Source: Tigriopus japonicus
Lineage: Eukaryota; Arthropoda; Copepoda; Harpacticoida; Harpacticidae
Length of the DNA: 64,000 nucleotides
Assembly (NCBI GenBank): GCA_010645155.1
Contig: CM021317.1
Coordinates: forward strand, 14,208,781-14,272,780
Direction of reading: 5' to 3'
Positions 10,091-22,084 of the stretch are shown in pieces. The notes under the pieces are model-generated. The model was not told where the DNA came from and did no database searches. It saw nothing but the letters and a program-made list of their open reading frames with translations. The translations under genes and the position numbers were made by a program. Numbering within the stretch: position 1 is the first letter of the stretch; each line of letters begins with the position of its first letter.

Positions 10091-11467
10091 TTATTCGTCG
10101 ATACATTGGATAACGCGCCTTGGTAGGTCGAATTCATAGACATTGGGCGATGTTTCTGGAACGTCTTTAAAACGCGTATGTACATTAAGGAAAGCTTGCC
10201 ATGGTTCAATGAAGAAAACCAATTGCCCCACATGTAATCGTAGAAGTCTGCCTTGACAGATGTGCCTAATGTTATCGTTTATATTGATGTCTACATCCCC
10301 CATTGGGGTCCAAGGATTTTCACTTGAAGCGGGCACTGCTTCCACGAGCGACCCTTCGCACACTCCAAATTTTCTATAACATATAACGGCATAAATCGTA
10401 TCTTCACAAGCAAAGTATCTAATTAAGCTATCCATCGACTTGGGACGTAAAGCAGGCATTGATTTCCAAACATTCCAATGTGAACCATTGCTCTGCAGTA
10501 AAAATAGTTCCCCAGTTCCACCAAAGAAAAACGCGTTTTTATACAAGTTCCAGACAGGATTGTTTGGTTCAACTATTGCTCGAGGTAACACAGTTTCTTT
10601 CTCAAACGAGTAAGTGTTTGAATCTTCATGGAAGGTTACCCGATCGAACTCACGTTGTCGACAAAAAAATAAGAGATGAGTGAAAGATTCTGAAACAAAA
10701 GATGATCTAAAGCTGCGATCAAGTACTCTCAGGTCAGAAGATAACCCTTCACTGAAGGCATATTCCCATTGGTTGTTTTTAAATGTATACCAGGACCGAT
10801 TTCGGTCACTCACAAAGTAACGCGGTGAGCTTGGATCAATGAACAGGGTCTCAATCCAAACGTTGGAGGGGAACGAGGTGAAGTTTGTTGTGAAGCTGCA
10901 ATTACAATTCACTTCACCAAAAGGGACAACAAGGGACTCTGTGGCAGTGGTGTTATAATAAAGCAAATAATGTAATTCCGGGTAATTGCACTTCCGGGAG
11001 CTAGCAGGCGTTGAGCTTGAGCACGCCATCTCTTTCGTTTCGGCCATTTTTTGGCAGATGAACCCCAAACGAGCACGGTCGTTCCAAGAACCAGACACCC
11101 TTCCATCCTCCACATTCAGAACCAAAGTCAATGTGGACTCCACGGTATTCAAATGTAATTTTTGGTTGTCCTGTTCCATCCAAGTGGCATTCAGCCAACC
11201 ATCGATGCGGTAGTTGTCGCCATTGCCCACCATTGAAGTGCCCAAGACCGCCATGACCTCGTCCACTTTGTCCAAAGTGAGGAGAGATCCGCTCAGGCTT
11301 TGGCACTCCTCTTTGGCCCTTTGAAAAGTGTTAAGTTTGTGAATCAGGCGGAAACAAATGGTCGTTCCATTGGTCCATCCTGGTTGGTTGCAACCATTGG
11401 AAGATGAGGCTTGTGCGAAAAGTTTCAAAGCGATAATGGCAATGAACAAGAGCTCCAAAACTCTCAT
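10091..11467 (-). CDS. Secreted C-type-lectin-like protein with a ~300-residue unknown module
   Basis: Single-exon gene, 458 residues. I place the start at 11467 because the frame begins there with MRVLELLFIAIIALKLFAQA, a clean signal peptide. The frame is open 24 codons further upstream, but that part would bury the signal and it overlaps the putative TATA box. Residues 24-140 are a C-type lectin domain: CNQPGW, a Cys at 38, an AKEEC helix, GWLNATW and a closing GSWNDRARLGFICQ. The EPN/QPD sugar motif is missing, so classical calcium-dependent sugar binding is doubtful. Residues about 160-458 form a second region with Cys at 160, 188, 190, 269, 354, 363, 370, 404 and 455, several N-glycosylation sequons and aromatic-rich segments. 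I do not recognise it. The decayed gene at 2558-3660 carries the same region, so it is a real conserved unit. Likely role: secreted recognition or adhesion glycoprotein. Confidence 0.85.
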   Translation of the reverse strand: MRVLELLFIAIIALKLFAQASSSNGCNQPGWTNGTTICFRLIHKLNTFQRAKEECQSLSGSLLTLDKVDEVMAVLGTSMVGNGDNYRIDGWLNATWMEQDNQKLHLNTVESTLTLVLNVEDGRVSGSWNDRARLGFICQKMAETKEMACSSSTPASSRKCNYPELHYLLYYNTTATESLVVPFGEVNCNCSFTTNFTSFPSNVWIETLFIDPSSPRYFVSDRNRSWYTFKNNQWEYAFSEGLSSDLRVLDRSFRSSFVSESFTHLLFFCRQREFDRVTFHEDSNTYSFEKETVLPRAIVEPNNPVWNLYKNAFFFGGTGELFLLQSNGSHWNVWKSMPALRPKSMDSLIRYFACEDTIYAVICYRKFGVCEGSLVEAVPASSENPWTPMGDVDININDNIRHICQGRLLRLHVGQLVFFIEPWQAFLNVHTRFKDVPETSPNVYEFDLPRRVIQCIDE

Positions 11468-11514
11468 CTTAGCAGATTTTGGAGCACCTGAATAGTGTGA
11501 GCAGCAAAGGCCAA

Positions 11515-11522
11515 ATCTTATA
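11515..11522 (-). promoter_or_regulatory. TATA-like box for the lectin gene
   Basis: TATAAGAT on the minus strand lies 48-55 nt before the chosen ATG. A TCACACT initiator-like sequence follows about 24 nt downstream. This gives a 5' UTR of roughly 25-30 nt and supports the ATG at 11467. Confidence 0.5.
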
Positions 11523-11539
11523 TTTGAGGCATGAAACAT

Positions 11540-11960
11540 ATGTCATTAGAATGCAAATTGCAAAATTTACCAAATAAGTGACCAATTAGTCAAATTTCCT
11601 CAGAAGAAAGAAAATTTTCATAATTGCAGTACTAACTTATAAACCTTTGTGACGATTGCAATGTCACAAAAAAACAACGAGAATGTCAGCACGAAATGTG
11701 ATTCAAAAGATGTGGGCCAATCTGGAAAAAAATTGATCGCACCGAAGAAGAATTTTAGATTTAGTCCCGAGTTTTGTTACCAATACAGGGGAATGTTTAC
11801 CCCATTAAGTCATATTTTGTCAAAATCATAAAATAATTTCTTAGTTAATCTGTTACAATGTGCCGCTTTAGGACAACCATGAATGTAATGTTGTCAAAGA
11901 CAAAATTTTGTGCCAATTCATTATTTCTTGCTTTATCGATTCATCACATGATGGTAAGTA
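11540..11960. other. Intergenic, nothing recognised
   Basis: AT-rich DNA upstream of the lectin promoter. No supported feature. Confidence 0.4.
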
Positions 11961-12428
11961 GAGGGCAGAAAAAAAGTTGGGAAAAATTGTCAAAAAAAGA
12001 AGTTTATAAGTTGGAAGTATGGGGAAAGAAGGGTTTTTTTCTGCTAAAAACGGGCAAAAAAAGTTTTTTTTTTTCCAAATACAAAGGAACGAAAAAGTTT
12101 CCTCTTCTCAATTTGTCAATTGATAAGGCAAAATATATTTTGTCTGCTGTTTTTTAAGCCGGGATTCATTTTTGTCAATTGTTAAAAAAAATTACCTAGA
12201 AAAGTTTTTTACTTAAAAAAAATTGACGACATTGTTTTAGGTCGGAGTAAAATTTCAAAAAAAGTTTTATTGGGTCTGAAAAACGTGAAAAAAAGTTTTC
12301 TTTTTAAGCTTACTACAAAATTCAAAAATAAGTTCAAATTAAGGTCTAAAACCCCAAAAAAACGGTTTTTTTTTTTGGGCGAAAATGTCCAAAAATAGTT
12401 TTAAGTTAAAACTTTTTAATCCTCGCTC
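11961..12428. repeat. Dispersed AAAAAGTTTT-rich repeat, copy 1
   Basis: This 468-bp unit is collinear with 37394-37885. Both begin GAG(G/T)GC(A/G)GAAAAAAA, pass through AAAACGGGCAAAAAAAG, TTTGTCAATTGATA, GCCGGGATTC and TTTAGGTCGGAGTAAAATTT, and end in AATCCTCGCTC. The ends are weakly inverted (GAG-x-G-x-GGA). It has no coding capacity, and the many poly-A/poly-T runs are internal to the unit. Probably a non-autonomous DNA element. Confidence 0.8.
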
Positions 12429-14134
12429 TAATTTTGTTTGGCTCGTCGTATATTATCTTAGAAGCAAAAAAAGACGACATCCAATGTTGTCCAAAAAATA
12501 TGCAGCTCAAGCAACAAATAAGTCTGAAACTTACCTAAATTGACTCAAAGTAACTTTAATTTACAAACAATAGCAAGCATATTGAAGCTTGTTTGTAATA
12601 TTTAGCATACATTTTTTAACAGTATGTTAAGCGAGTGCAAAAATGAGTGTCAATTTTGCTCGGGAACTACGTAGTTCGAAGATTTTACACCTGAGGTCTG
12701 TTTTTTGAACGTCATACCGGTCCTACCTCGAAGGTAACGTACCTACGAGGTAAGAGGTCAGAAGTGTTGCCATTCGTCCCTTAGGGTTTACGTCCCTTGC
12801 TTTTAAAAAATTCTGGCTGTGGTAATTTTTCTAACCCTAAAGGCAAGAAAAGGACTAAATATTGCAATCCTTTGTGAAAATCGAATTTGAAACACGTAAG
12901 TGGTAACCATGGTGTTCAGTGACTTTAAGGAATAGTGGAGTTGTAGTGTTCAATATACCTAATTCAATGATAAATTAGGGGTCACTATGTAAAGCTACTC
13001 CATAAGTATTTTTCAACGCAAAGCAGTTTTTCTGAGAAGAAAATTCTTGATAAAACCAAACATGCATGAGCTGAGCTTGTTTGACGTGAGGCAAATAAGA
13101 GAATCAAAGATGTCAAAATAATTCAACTCCTAGGGTAAAAAGGCAACACTGCCAACCGAAACACTTCAGAAATAGTTACTTCTGAGGTAGAAATATTCAA
13201 TAAACTAACCTCCGAACAGGTTTTGGCTCTGTTCTCAAAAATTGACGAAGTGATTGCGTTCTAAATCTGGCCAATGAAAAAAAGCTTGTTTTTAAATGAA
13301 ATGCTAGCATGAAAAGGTCAAAAATCTTGCAATTATATTGCCTAACTGCAATAATACATTGCATGTGATTGCAATAATAATGCCATGATCAAAAGTGACC
13401 AAAAAATAATAAAATGTCTTTTTTGGTAATGTACCAGTTCTGCAATTACAGAAACCCTTTGTATCTTAGCCAAATTCGGCATCGAGAGTGGGTAAACGTT
13501 ATTTATTTATACTATGCAAAAGCTTTTGACAAAGAAAACCATATTTGCTAGATTGGTTGCCCCTGCTATGTGAGAGCTCACTTTTAGAAGAATGAAATTC
13601 CAAACGTTCACTTTTTAGGTGTTTCGCACCGACAAAGACAAAGGAGTTCCTGACAAATCTCACTCAATCCATGAATGTGGAAAGTAGCTTGGGTCTCCTT
13701 TGCCATATGCTTTCTGGGATCTGTAAATGAACCCATTTACCATCATAAGAAAGCCATTCTATGATGTAAAAGGAATTCAATGTTCCAACAAAATGCGATT
13801 CGTTGCATCATACAAGTACAGGAGGCTGAGCTCTATTTAAATGTGTATCAAGCGATGTTCTTATGAATAAACGTGGAGAACGTAATAACTTAACGTCAAA
13901 GAGGGGTCCTTGGAACAAACAAGAGTTGTCCAATGAGCCCTGATCATTGACCCTGATCATAGATCTGTTGTGCCTGAGGTTCTAAAATGGACCGCAAGAG
14001 GAGCACCATAATCGGTCATATTCAGGGTGGTCACATCATATTAATAATCCCAACTTTCTTTAAGGGTTTCAAAAACCCTTCCTTCAGTTTGACGTTTTGT
14101 TACTTTAAGCTGCTAAAGAGTTAAATTTTATACG
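12429..14134. other. Intergenic; contains a 27-bp near-perfect palindrome
   Basis: The only structure seen is the palindrome ACCTCGAAGGTAACG...CGAGGT at 12726-12752. No gene or full repeat was recognised in the remainder. Confidence 0.4.
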
Positions 14135-15549
14135 AATTTAAGAGCTCAAGAACTATCGCCCAATAGCCCTACTGCCGATTGTCTCCAAGATCCTTGAGCG
14201 TGTTGTACGAGCACAAATGTCCGGATATTTATAATCGCATGACCTTATACCTCCCTCCCAACATGGTTTTCGTGCAAAAAGGTCCACTACATCCTCTATG
14301 CTCTCAATGCCGACCCGGTGGAGAACCGACCTCGTGGGTCACACGGAGGTGGGCATCTTACTGTTTGATTTGACCTCTGCCTTTGACTGCCTGCATGTAA
14401 ATATCCTTTGCAGAAAAATGAAGATTCTTGGGTTTGACGAGGGAACTGTCAATTGGACAAGTTGATTCTTGGTGGACAGGTCCCAGAAAGTCGTGATTGA
14501 CAATGCCTCATCAGAAGCCATGACCACTCCATTCGGATCTCCCCAAGGCAGCATCCTGTCCCCCTTGCTCTTTTTAATATACATGATCGACCTTCCTCTC
14601 TGGACAAGTGCGACTATATCAAGCTATGCCGACGACACCACTGCTTCTCTTCCTGGAAACAATAGGTGTGAACTCATACACAACTTAGAAAAAGAAGCAA
14701 AGTCCATACTTTCGTTCATGTCCTCAAACTGGCTCCTGACAAATATGTCGAAAACCGGATTTCTCCTTTTCAATCGGAAAGGTAGCCCAACAACCGATGC
14801 GAGGATTCACGTGGGTGGATTTAGGGTTCAATCAGTCCCGTCATTGAATATCCTGGGGTTTGATATTGCTCATGATCTTAGAGGCAAGCCCCACATTGAC
14901 CGAATCATCCGAACGGCTGTCCATAGACTTGGGATTCTTGGTTATTTAAGTGCCCATTTACCCAAAAAGCACCTCATGCCAGTTGTCCACGGGCTCATTT
15001 TTTCAAATATCCGTTATGGGCTGGCGGCTTATGGGCAAATTCGAATCTCGGATAGCGTTCCACGCCACAACCTAATGGATCGTGTCCAGGTTGTTCTTAA
15101 CCGAGTGATGAGGTTCCTTGCGGGAAAGAAGTCGTCCGATCGAATCTCAGTTGAAGATCTAACTAAGCAGACAAATGTCCCTACTGCAAATCGAATGGTT
15201 TGTAAAGAGATATTGTTGGCAACCCATCGAGCAATTTATGGCAACATTCTATCACTAACGGAGAGGATGGTCTTCTGGGAATCGGGTTCGTCAATGACTA
15301 CAAGATCGGCCTATAAGACCGACCTTGCAATTCCGGATAGAAGAGATCACCGAAGGCATTGCTTCATTCCAAGAGCTATTACATTGTGGAACAGCCTCCC
15401 GGAGGGAACTTAATCGGAAAAAAACGACTTGAAGTTCAAAAAAGCAATCAAGGAGCTTATAGCAACCCTACCCCTATACAGGGTTGTTTCAATTTGGAGT
15501 CCCCAAAACTTTGATGACAAATTGCGACAAAAGGAGACGATATAGTTAA
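14135..15549 (+). mobile_element. Degenerate LINE 2: reverse transcriptase relic
   Basis: Non-LTR reverse transcriptase. It starts with LKNYRPIALLPIVSKILERVV (from 14147), followed by several frame changes and stops up to 14469. From there a 314-codon frame runs intact: PFGSPQGSILSPLLFLIY, the catalytic SSYADDTT (YADD near 14625-14636), GFDIAHDLRGKPHID, SNIRYGLAAYGQ and ALWNSLPEGT-like TLWNSLPEGT, to a TAA at 15411-15413. Beyond this stop the same frame still reads like the protein (NDLKFKKAIKELI) to about 15549. It is related to LINE 1 but not close. The multiple lesions make it inactive. Confidence 0.85.
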
Positions 15550-18169
15550 CTTAAGGCCACGATGAAATTCCACGACCGGCCTGCCCTAGCATCTCCACTC
15601 TATAGACCTCTATGCTACGGACTACTGATCATAGATCGTTTATTAATCACTAGATAGCGTGCAAGCTTTAATCAGGCTGATTTGGCAAAGGGGGTGGAAT
15701 GCGTTGAATTTGTGAGGAAAATGACGCCCTCACAACTGGTGAGCGTACAGTTAGTGTGACCAAACATGCGCAACAAGACCAACTTTTTTAAAACTCGTTC
15801 TTGAAGCCCAAGTCAGTTTTTGTCCATATACCGAGTGTTTCAAAAGAAACGGAACGCCTAATTATATTGTCTATAACTCGTGATTGAAAGCCTATATGAA
15901 TCTCACTTTTATGGTATATGATTGGGCAAACTCTTGGCTTGAAGAGTCAGAAAAAGCACTTTTACCCTAGTTTAATATTTAAGCAACGACGATTTTTCTC
16001 GTGAAAGGACATTTTTGAAAACAGAGCGTTTGCGACCCTGATCTTTTTCTCTCTTCTGAAATATGGCTCCAATCAAAAACAGGGCGACATAATGGGAATA
16101 AAACCATATCTTCCTTAAGAATTGTTACCTCACACATCTTTTTTAGCTTCATACATTTTTTTGTGAGATCAACGATTTTTGAGTTACGGACATAGTTTCC
16201 GGTTCCAGTTCCAATGAATCACCCGGCATGTTAATTGGATTAACTGTACATAACGCAAAAGCTTAAACTTGTGTTCTTTCTATCAGTGACTTATTCAATG
16301 TTTTGTACTGAAATCTTACTACATTTGAACGTGCCATATTCTGCCTACCAAATCATTCACATGTAGGTATGGGGTCCTTTAACAAACAGCTGACTGGGAG
16401 GTTACAGTCCATAGGACTGGGACGTCACCGTACTAATACAGCTCCCGATATTGCACTCTGACACAAAAGTTTGACCTATTTTTGAACTTCTCAATGTTTA
16501 TTGGACACATAAGAACAGAAATCTTGTTTAAAAATGCTCAAAGGTTGCACGTTATTTCTATTTTTCTGGTTCCACTTTAAGGACTCTATACATAGAGTTA
16601 AACAGTTCATTTGTTTCCAAAAACTGGGCACTTGCAAAACGTATTTCAAAGTGTGGTATAATGATCAATTTTAGAATTAGAAACACCATTAGCAGAAATT
16701 TTTGTTTGATATGACTTCCGTTTAATGTTAAACCATCTTTCTGAAGAAACTTTTGGTTTCATTTGGTTACTCAAATCGTCAATCACAGCTAAACAAATCA
16801 AAAATGGACCAATCAAACTTAAACATCCCACCAATTGATAAAAAAATCCTCTTAGTTTTCTAGATCTGAAACATACCTCATTGTGTTTGCAAATTTCTAT
16901 TCCAATTGGATAATAATTTCAAAGTAAAGTATCTTTACTTGGAAATGTTGGAATTAGGAATGTTATTTAGGAGGCTGGGCCAAATGTTGATTGAGGGAAT
17001 GGAAATTTGCTTTATTGTGATACAAGTTTTTTTCGCAAGTTTTTTTCAAATTTTGGTGTATCTGAATCTTGATTTTTTTCTGTCATTTTTCAATTAAAAA
17101 AAAAAACATTAAAAAATGAAAAGAGAAAAAAGTTTGACGGATCGATTTTAGTTTTAGGCGAAAGCGCCATTTTCAATAAGAAATTATATTTCATTTTGAG
17201 GCCGAAAGTGGCCGAATTTCAAAGCAAAAGTGGCTGAGAGGCTTCCCTAGAACCTGGCAACCCTGCATTCACCCGCAAATGTCAAAATAAATAGATTTTC
17301 CTTACCAAAAGAGGCATTGGGTATCCTCAAGGCCCCAAATTTGACACTGAAGCAACAGAGATGGCTCAAATCAAGGATCACTAAACACCTGGATCTGGAT
17401 GCCTCGGCTACCGGCAAAAGCCATTTTTTGAATTATGTGTTATACAGAGAAAAATCTTATCAAACCAAGTGTTTAATTGGTAATGCAAAGCTCACATGCT
17501 TAATTTCAACTTGATCGACTGAAATTTGTGGCAGTTAGAGTTATTTGAAGCGTAGAGCATAGCGCGCTCTTCCGACCGAACATTTGCACCTACAATCGTC
17601 CGAAAGGACGATTGTAGGGTCAATTTTTCTCTCGTTTCCGGGCGGCTGTATTGCGATTTTAGTAAATTTGGAAACCTTGTTTCTCGTGGACGGAGTAATG
17701 TACCATGCTGAAATTCAGCAAACGACATCCTTATATGATTGTTTAATCATTCTTATCAAAGCAAAGTCCTTTACATGAAGGGAATTCGATTTATAAAAAA
17801 TCCACAGCTGACCGCCTGAGCGGAGGCTTCCATGTCTTACGATTTCCTTGCTCAAATAGAGTGGAATACATCAAAAGTTGTCCGTTGAGTCGAGTTGTCC
17901 GCTAGGTCGAGATGTCGGCTAGGAAAAGTTGTCCTGTCACCGATATTTATGATTCATTTATTTCAAGGGAATCCCATTCCTCGCAACGGTAGCAACTTAA
18001 AAAGCATCCCGATTGTTGTATTTTTCAAATTCTTTTCGAGCACAAGAGCCTCGTAATGAAATGCAATGCCCCTCGATCCCATTGTCTTTTTTGTGGACAC
18101 TGATTTTACCAGATGGGAAACGCTCAAAATAGACCTACCATTTTTTTGAACTAATACTAGTGTATATTA
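15550..18169. other. Intergenic, AT-rich; isolated transposon ends
   Basis: GAACCTGGCAACCCTGCATT near 17250-17270 reads as CAGGGTTGCCAGG on the minus strand, like a hAT terminus, but I could not find its partner. GTGTTTCAAAAGAAACGGAA near 15835 looks like a lone mariner-type end. A perfect hairpin at 17589-17618 is listed separately. No gene recognised. Confidence 0.35.
17589..17618. other. Perfect 13-bp hairpin with GAAA tetraloop
   Basis: CCTACAATCGTCC is followed by GAAA and then the exact reverse complement. A GNRA-type tetraloop on a perfect stem would make a very stable RNA hairpin if transcribed. No transcription unit is evident around it, so this is only a structural observation. Confidence 0.6.
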
Positions 18170-18177
18170 CACCTCTG

Positions 18178-18527
18178 TTGTGACGGACCAAAAGGGGTTT
18201 CGGCCGAAATTTTGGCTTCAGTTTCGGTCTTGGTTATGCCTAGCGAAACCGAAAGCAGACATGCGCTATGAAGACTGGACTGGAGTTTGACAACAAAAAC
18301 GAAATTTGTTTTGGTCCAAAAACTTCTGAACCTATCTTTAACTTACTTGTTTTCCGACTTATTCAATTTGCGGTTATTCGATATCAAACACATGAGCAAT
18401 TTGATTTTCTTAAGAGTTTTGCACACATATAATTTTGTAGTCAGGTGCTTTGAGTTTTGATTTCGCTAAAGACCTCTTTCGACTGAAACTTTCGGTTTTG
18501 GTAAGGAGCCCTTTCGGTTCATCACTA
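18178..18527. mobile_element. CGGTTTCGG-rich hAT-like MITE, copy at 18 kb
   Basis: 350 bp, inverted relative to 44333-44653. The left end is TTGTGACGGACCAAAAGGGG; the right end read inwards is TAGTGATGAACCGAAAGGGC. The flanking octamers CACCTCTG and CACCTCAG (18170-18177, 18528-18535) match at 7 of 8 positions. The arms are filled with CCGAAA/TTTCGG motifs that can pair with each other many times. No transposase. Confidence 0.75.
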
Positions 18528-18535
18528 CACCTCAG

Positions 18536-19029
18536 TGCGTTCAAAGTGACAATGATCGGATGGTATACTCAATTTACCTTTACCTGCTGAAAGCCGACTG
18601 ATTCCGTCCAAATCGAACCCATAAATCATCGCTTGTCTACTCACGTGGCAGTCCAGACCAAACAAAATCATGATTAATTGGGCCTCTTCCGACTTTTTAG
18701 CGTCCACACAATCCTACATCTGTCGTTTCGGTCCACTTTTTCATGTCTATGCTTGAGCGCCCTCGTGTTGCTCTCGCACCCTGTTGCTTTGCCACATGTG
18801 ACTGAGTAGTGAGTACAAGCGTGAGAGATGAAATTTCAGTTGCTTTTTGGCTGTCGAACTTGTTACAGCTCTTTTGGTTTTCCTTCATGTTGTGTTCTCA
18901 TTTTGACCATGCTAGAGAATAAAGTCATGAATCAGTTTGTGAGAGTTCAAGGATAGTGTTTGTGTCTAAAGTGTTATTAATTAAAAGAAAGGAGACGTTT
19001 TCATTTACAAGGTAAGCCCTTCATTCCCC
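18536..19029. other. Intergenic, nothing recognised
   Basis: Between two inverted-repeat elements. No supported feature. Confidence 0.4.
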
Positions 19030-19038
19030 CTATTTTAT

Positions 19039-19920
19039 TATGGACATTAATCCACACGCACTTTCCTCTCGGAAGGGTAACCATAATTTGCGTATCAAAA
19101 TTGTGTTTAATGTGACTCACGTTAGTCACACTCATTTCTCGCGAAACAACAAAATGTTTCTGATTTCCATATGAGATTGCTTCTGAGTGACCTCTTGGAG
19201 GATCTTGAGCATGGATAGAAGTACAGACAGTTCAAAAAGTGTCAATAAGTCAAAAGAGTGTAAGTTAAAAAATATATGATTTTATTCATGACACGTTCTT
19301 GTGTGGTCGGTCAACAGATAACGGGATTTTGGTATTCAAAACATTCAAAAAACAGGAAAAGGTCACCTTATGTAGCATGGACAGCTAAGCAGGAAGTTAA
19401 GGGAGGATGTTAGGTTTAAAAAGCTTGACTGTTACAGGTTGACAAATTAGATTAGAAATCTCAAAAGTTCTCGTAGAAATGGAGTAAAAACAATACAAAA
19501 TGCAAAGGTACTTAGAATGGTTCCAAGAATCATGATTTTAATGCCAGCAAAAATGAAGAGAAGCCAATGCAGGATCAACCGTATTTAGTTTCCCATTCCT
19601 TATTTCTTGAAAATTATACAGTCAGCCTGTAACAGTTAAACTTTTCAAACCCAACACCTTAACTTTAACTACATGTTTGGCTGTCCATACTACTTCAGGT
19701 GTCCCTTTCGCGACGTCCACACATGTCCACACAGCGGACGTGTGCTAGAGGAAAGGACGACCTTTCCTCTAGGTCTGTTCAAGTAAAAGATAACCGTCAC
19801 ATTTTGTTATTGTTTCGCTCGAACTGAGTGTGACTAAAGTGGGTCACATTGAATACAATTTTGATGTGCAAATTATGGCTACCCTTCCGAGAGGAAAGTG
19901 CGTGTGGATTAATGTCCATA
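19039..19920. mobile_element. MULE-like foldback element, 882 bp, 9-bp duplication
   Basis: It begins TATGGACATTAATCCACACG and ends with the exact reverse complement of that. Imperfect inverted arms of about 130 bp follow, and further inverted matches lie deeper inside (around 19375-19440 with 19615-19690). The 9-mer CTATTTTAT flanks both sides perfectly (19030-19038, 19921-19929). A 9-bp duplication with long inverted arms is typical of Mutator-like elements. There is no open frame of useful length. Confidence 0.85.
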
Positions 19921-19929
19921 CTATTTTAT

Positions 19930-22076
19930 GACAAACATGGTGTACGGTCGTAATTCAATTTCCCAGTTTTTTGTGCAACACTTTCACGCAATGAAAAAGG
20001 TGGGACATATCGTCTTTCACCCCCAACTAATTACTTGCTGTACTTTATCACGTGAAAATTAATTGCACACTTTTCTCTTTTTCTCAATGTAACTTTTCCA
20101 AAAACCAAAGCTACTCGGTAACAATAAGGATGAAGTTCAATCCCATATGTATCTCTGTCCAGACCCAGAAATGTGATTCGGTGGACATGACCAAAGAATA
20201 AATGTTCCGAGTAGGATGTTCTTGGCGGGAGACTCTTTTTTTTCACCCACATACTTTAGTAAACACTGAATTCGAATGAGCTTTTGGGTGGTGGGATTGA
20301 TGCACTTGTCCAATGGACTCTGACCTTGTGAAGGGAATCAGGCTTAAAGCACTCAAGACTCTGTCAATGAATTAGTTTGCCAGGAAAAGTGACGGAATTC
20401 TTCGTCAAAACTGACATGGAAGTAGGTTGCCAGATTTTGGACATGATTTTCAATTCATTCCGAGTGTGTTGAACATATTTTTGATGTTCAAAGATGGCCA
20501 TTATCTCGTTCGATTAAGCGAGATTTATAGTATCAATTGGTCGATTTTCTAGGATTAGGGCCATTTTCTGAACAAGAACATCAACCAAAAAATTTAAAGG
20601 GGCAAGAATAGTCCAGATTTCATCGGTTTTACGTTATCTATATTTTAATAGAGAGTTTCGTTTCAGTTCATGAACGGTTCCCTACTTATTGGACCAAGAT
20701 GGCAACTCTTTTTTTATTGAGGGCTTTACAAAAAGTGCAGAATCCTTTTGAATGATCTTTCATAAATCAGTTTCCAACATCAAGATTACGCTTCAACTAG
20801 CCAATCATCGCTCCTTTCAGGACTCTGTGAGCCCAACTCATTTATTTCAGTTCTTTATTGATGTATTAAATAAAATCTGCCTTTGCCAATTTGGCCGTAT
20901 TCTTTTAGGATCTATAAAATACACCCAGTTCAAAAATTGATTTGTGGGGTCTGCGGAAGGACAAACTCACCGTTCTTGGAATTGAAGTGTTGGCGTTACG
21001 GAATAAATGCATTCTCATAGTTTCGAAGACTATATTCGACGAATGCAAAATGAAGGAAGTGTTTTGCACAACTGGAATGAGAAAGATTTGCCTTGACAGT
21101 TGTCTCGCACAAGATTTGCAGCTCTTTTTGAGACGTGCTGTTGATTTCTGTTGTTTCGGACAATCTCGAAGAATCATGGATTAACCTATATCTATAACTG
21201 GAACACGAGACTTTCTCACGATCTTGGCACTCCTAATCTTGCAATGGTCGATGCGGAAGAAATGTGGCGAGTTTTTCCCAAACATTTGGCCAAGGTTGAT
21301 CGACTATAATTAGAAAAAGGAAAATCATCCCTGGTTTCAACCTACACCATTTCCACACATCATAGAGTAAGCGACACCTAGATTCGCTTACATTTCTCAA
21401 CGAGCAAGTTTGGTTTACACTACTTTTTGCAATGCGAATCAATCAAATAACAGGGATGCAAAAGTTCTGGTGTTGTGACCATAAATATAAATGAGGTTTC
21501 ACTCTATGTTTTTCAAGAGTTGTACGATCTGAAAGTCGATCCGAAAGTCCATCTGTCAACTTAATATGATGATGAATTGAATGCATATTTACATTCGTAG
21601 ATGCACATTTAAGATTTTTTTTCGACTGATCATTCTTGTGGTTATTTCCTTTGTGGATTCTGTTTTCTCTCCACTCACGTTGACCTTCCCAAAATAAAAG
21701 CCAACTCATGACAGAGGCTCATATCATGATTGCAAGTTGACATTCTTAACTAAAACATAAAGTTTGCAGGTTTTAAAACCCTGGGAAAGCAAAATATTTG
21801 GCTTTAATCACATTTTAAAAAAGTTGTTCTTGGTATTTAAATACATATTTTGTAAGGTAATTGTTTATGTCCTATGAAACGCTCCATTTTGAAACTTTTG
21901 TTTTCATTGAGGAGGAATAAAAAGTGCATTTTGCAACAAAACTCGCGTGGTATTTGCAAAACCATCATCGCATTTCACACGAGATGTTTCAGATTTGCTT
22001 GCCATCCAATTTCTCCAAACGATAAAAAATATGTTCTGTCCAAATTAAGAGGTCTCGGAAACTCGTAGTTGTCACC
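19930..22076. other. Intergenic, no supported gene
   Basis: Short open frames on both strands near 20905-21184 shadow each other and cannot be assigned. A hAT-like end (GGTTGCCAGATTTTGG near 20424) stands alone. Confidence 0.35.
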
Positions 22077-22084
22077 ATCTAAGT

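Noticed and set aside
11468..11539. Lectin protein starting 24 codons further upstream
   Set aside because: That start would place the signal peptide internally and overlap the TATA-like box, so the ATG at 11467 is preferred.
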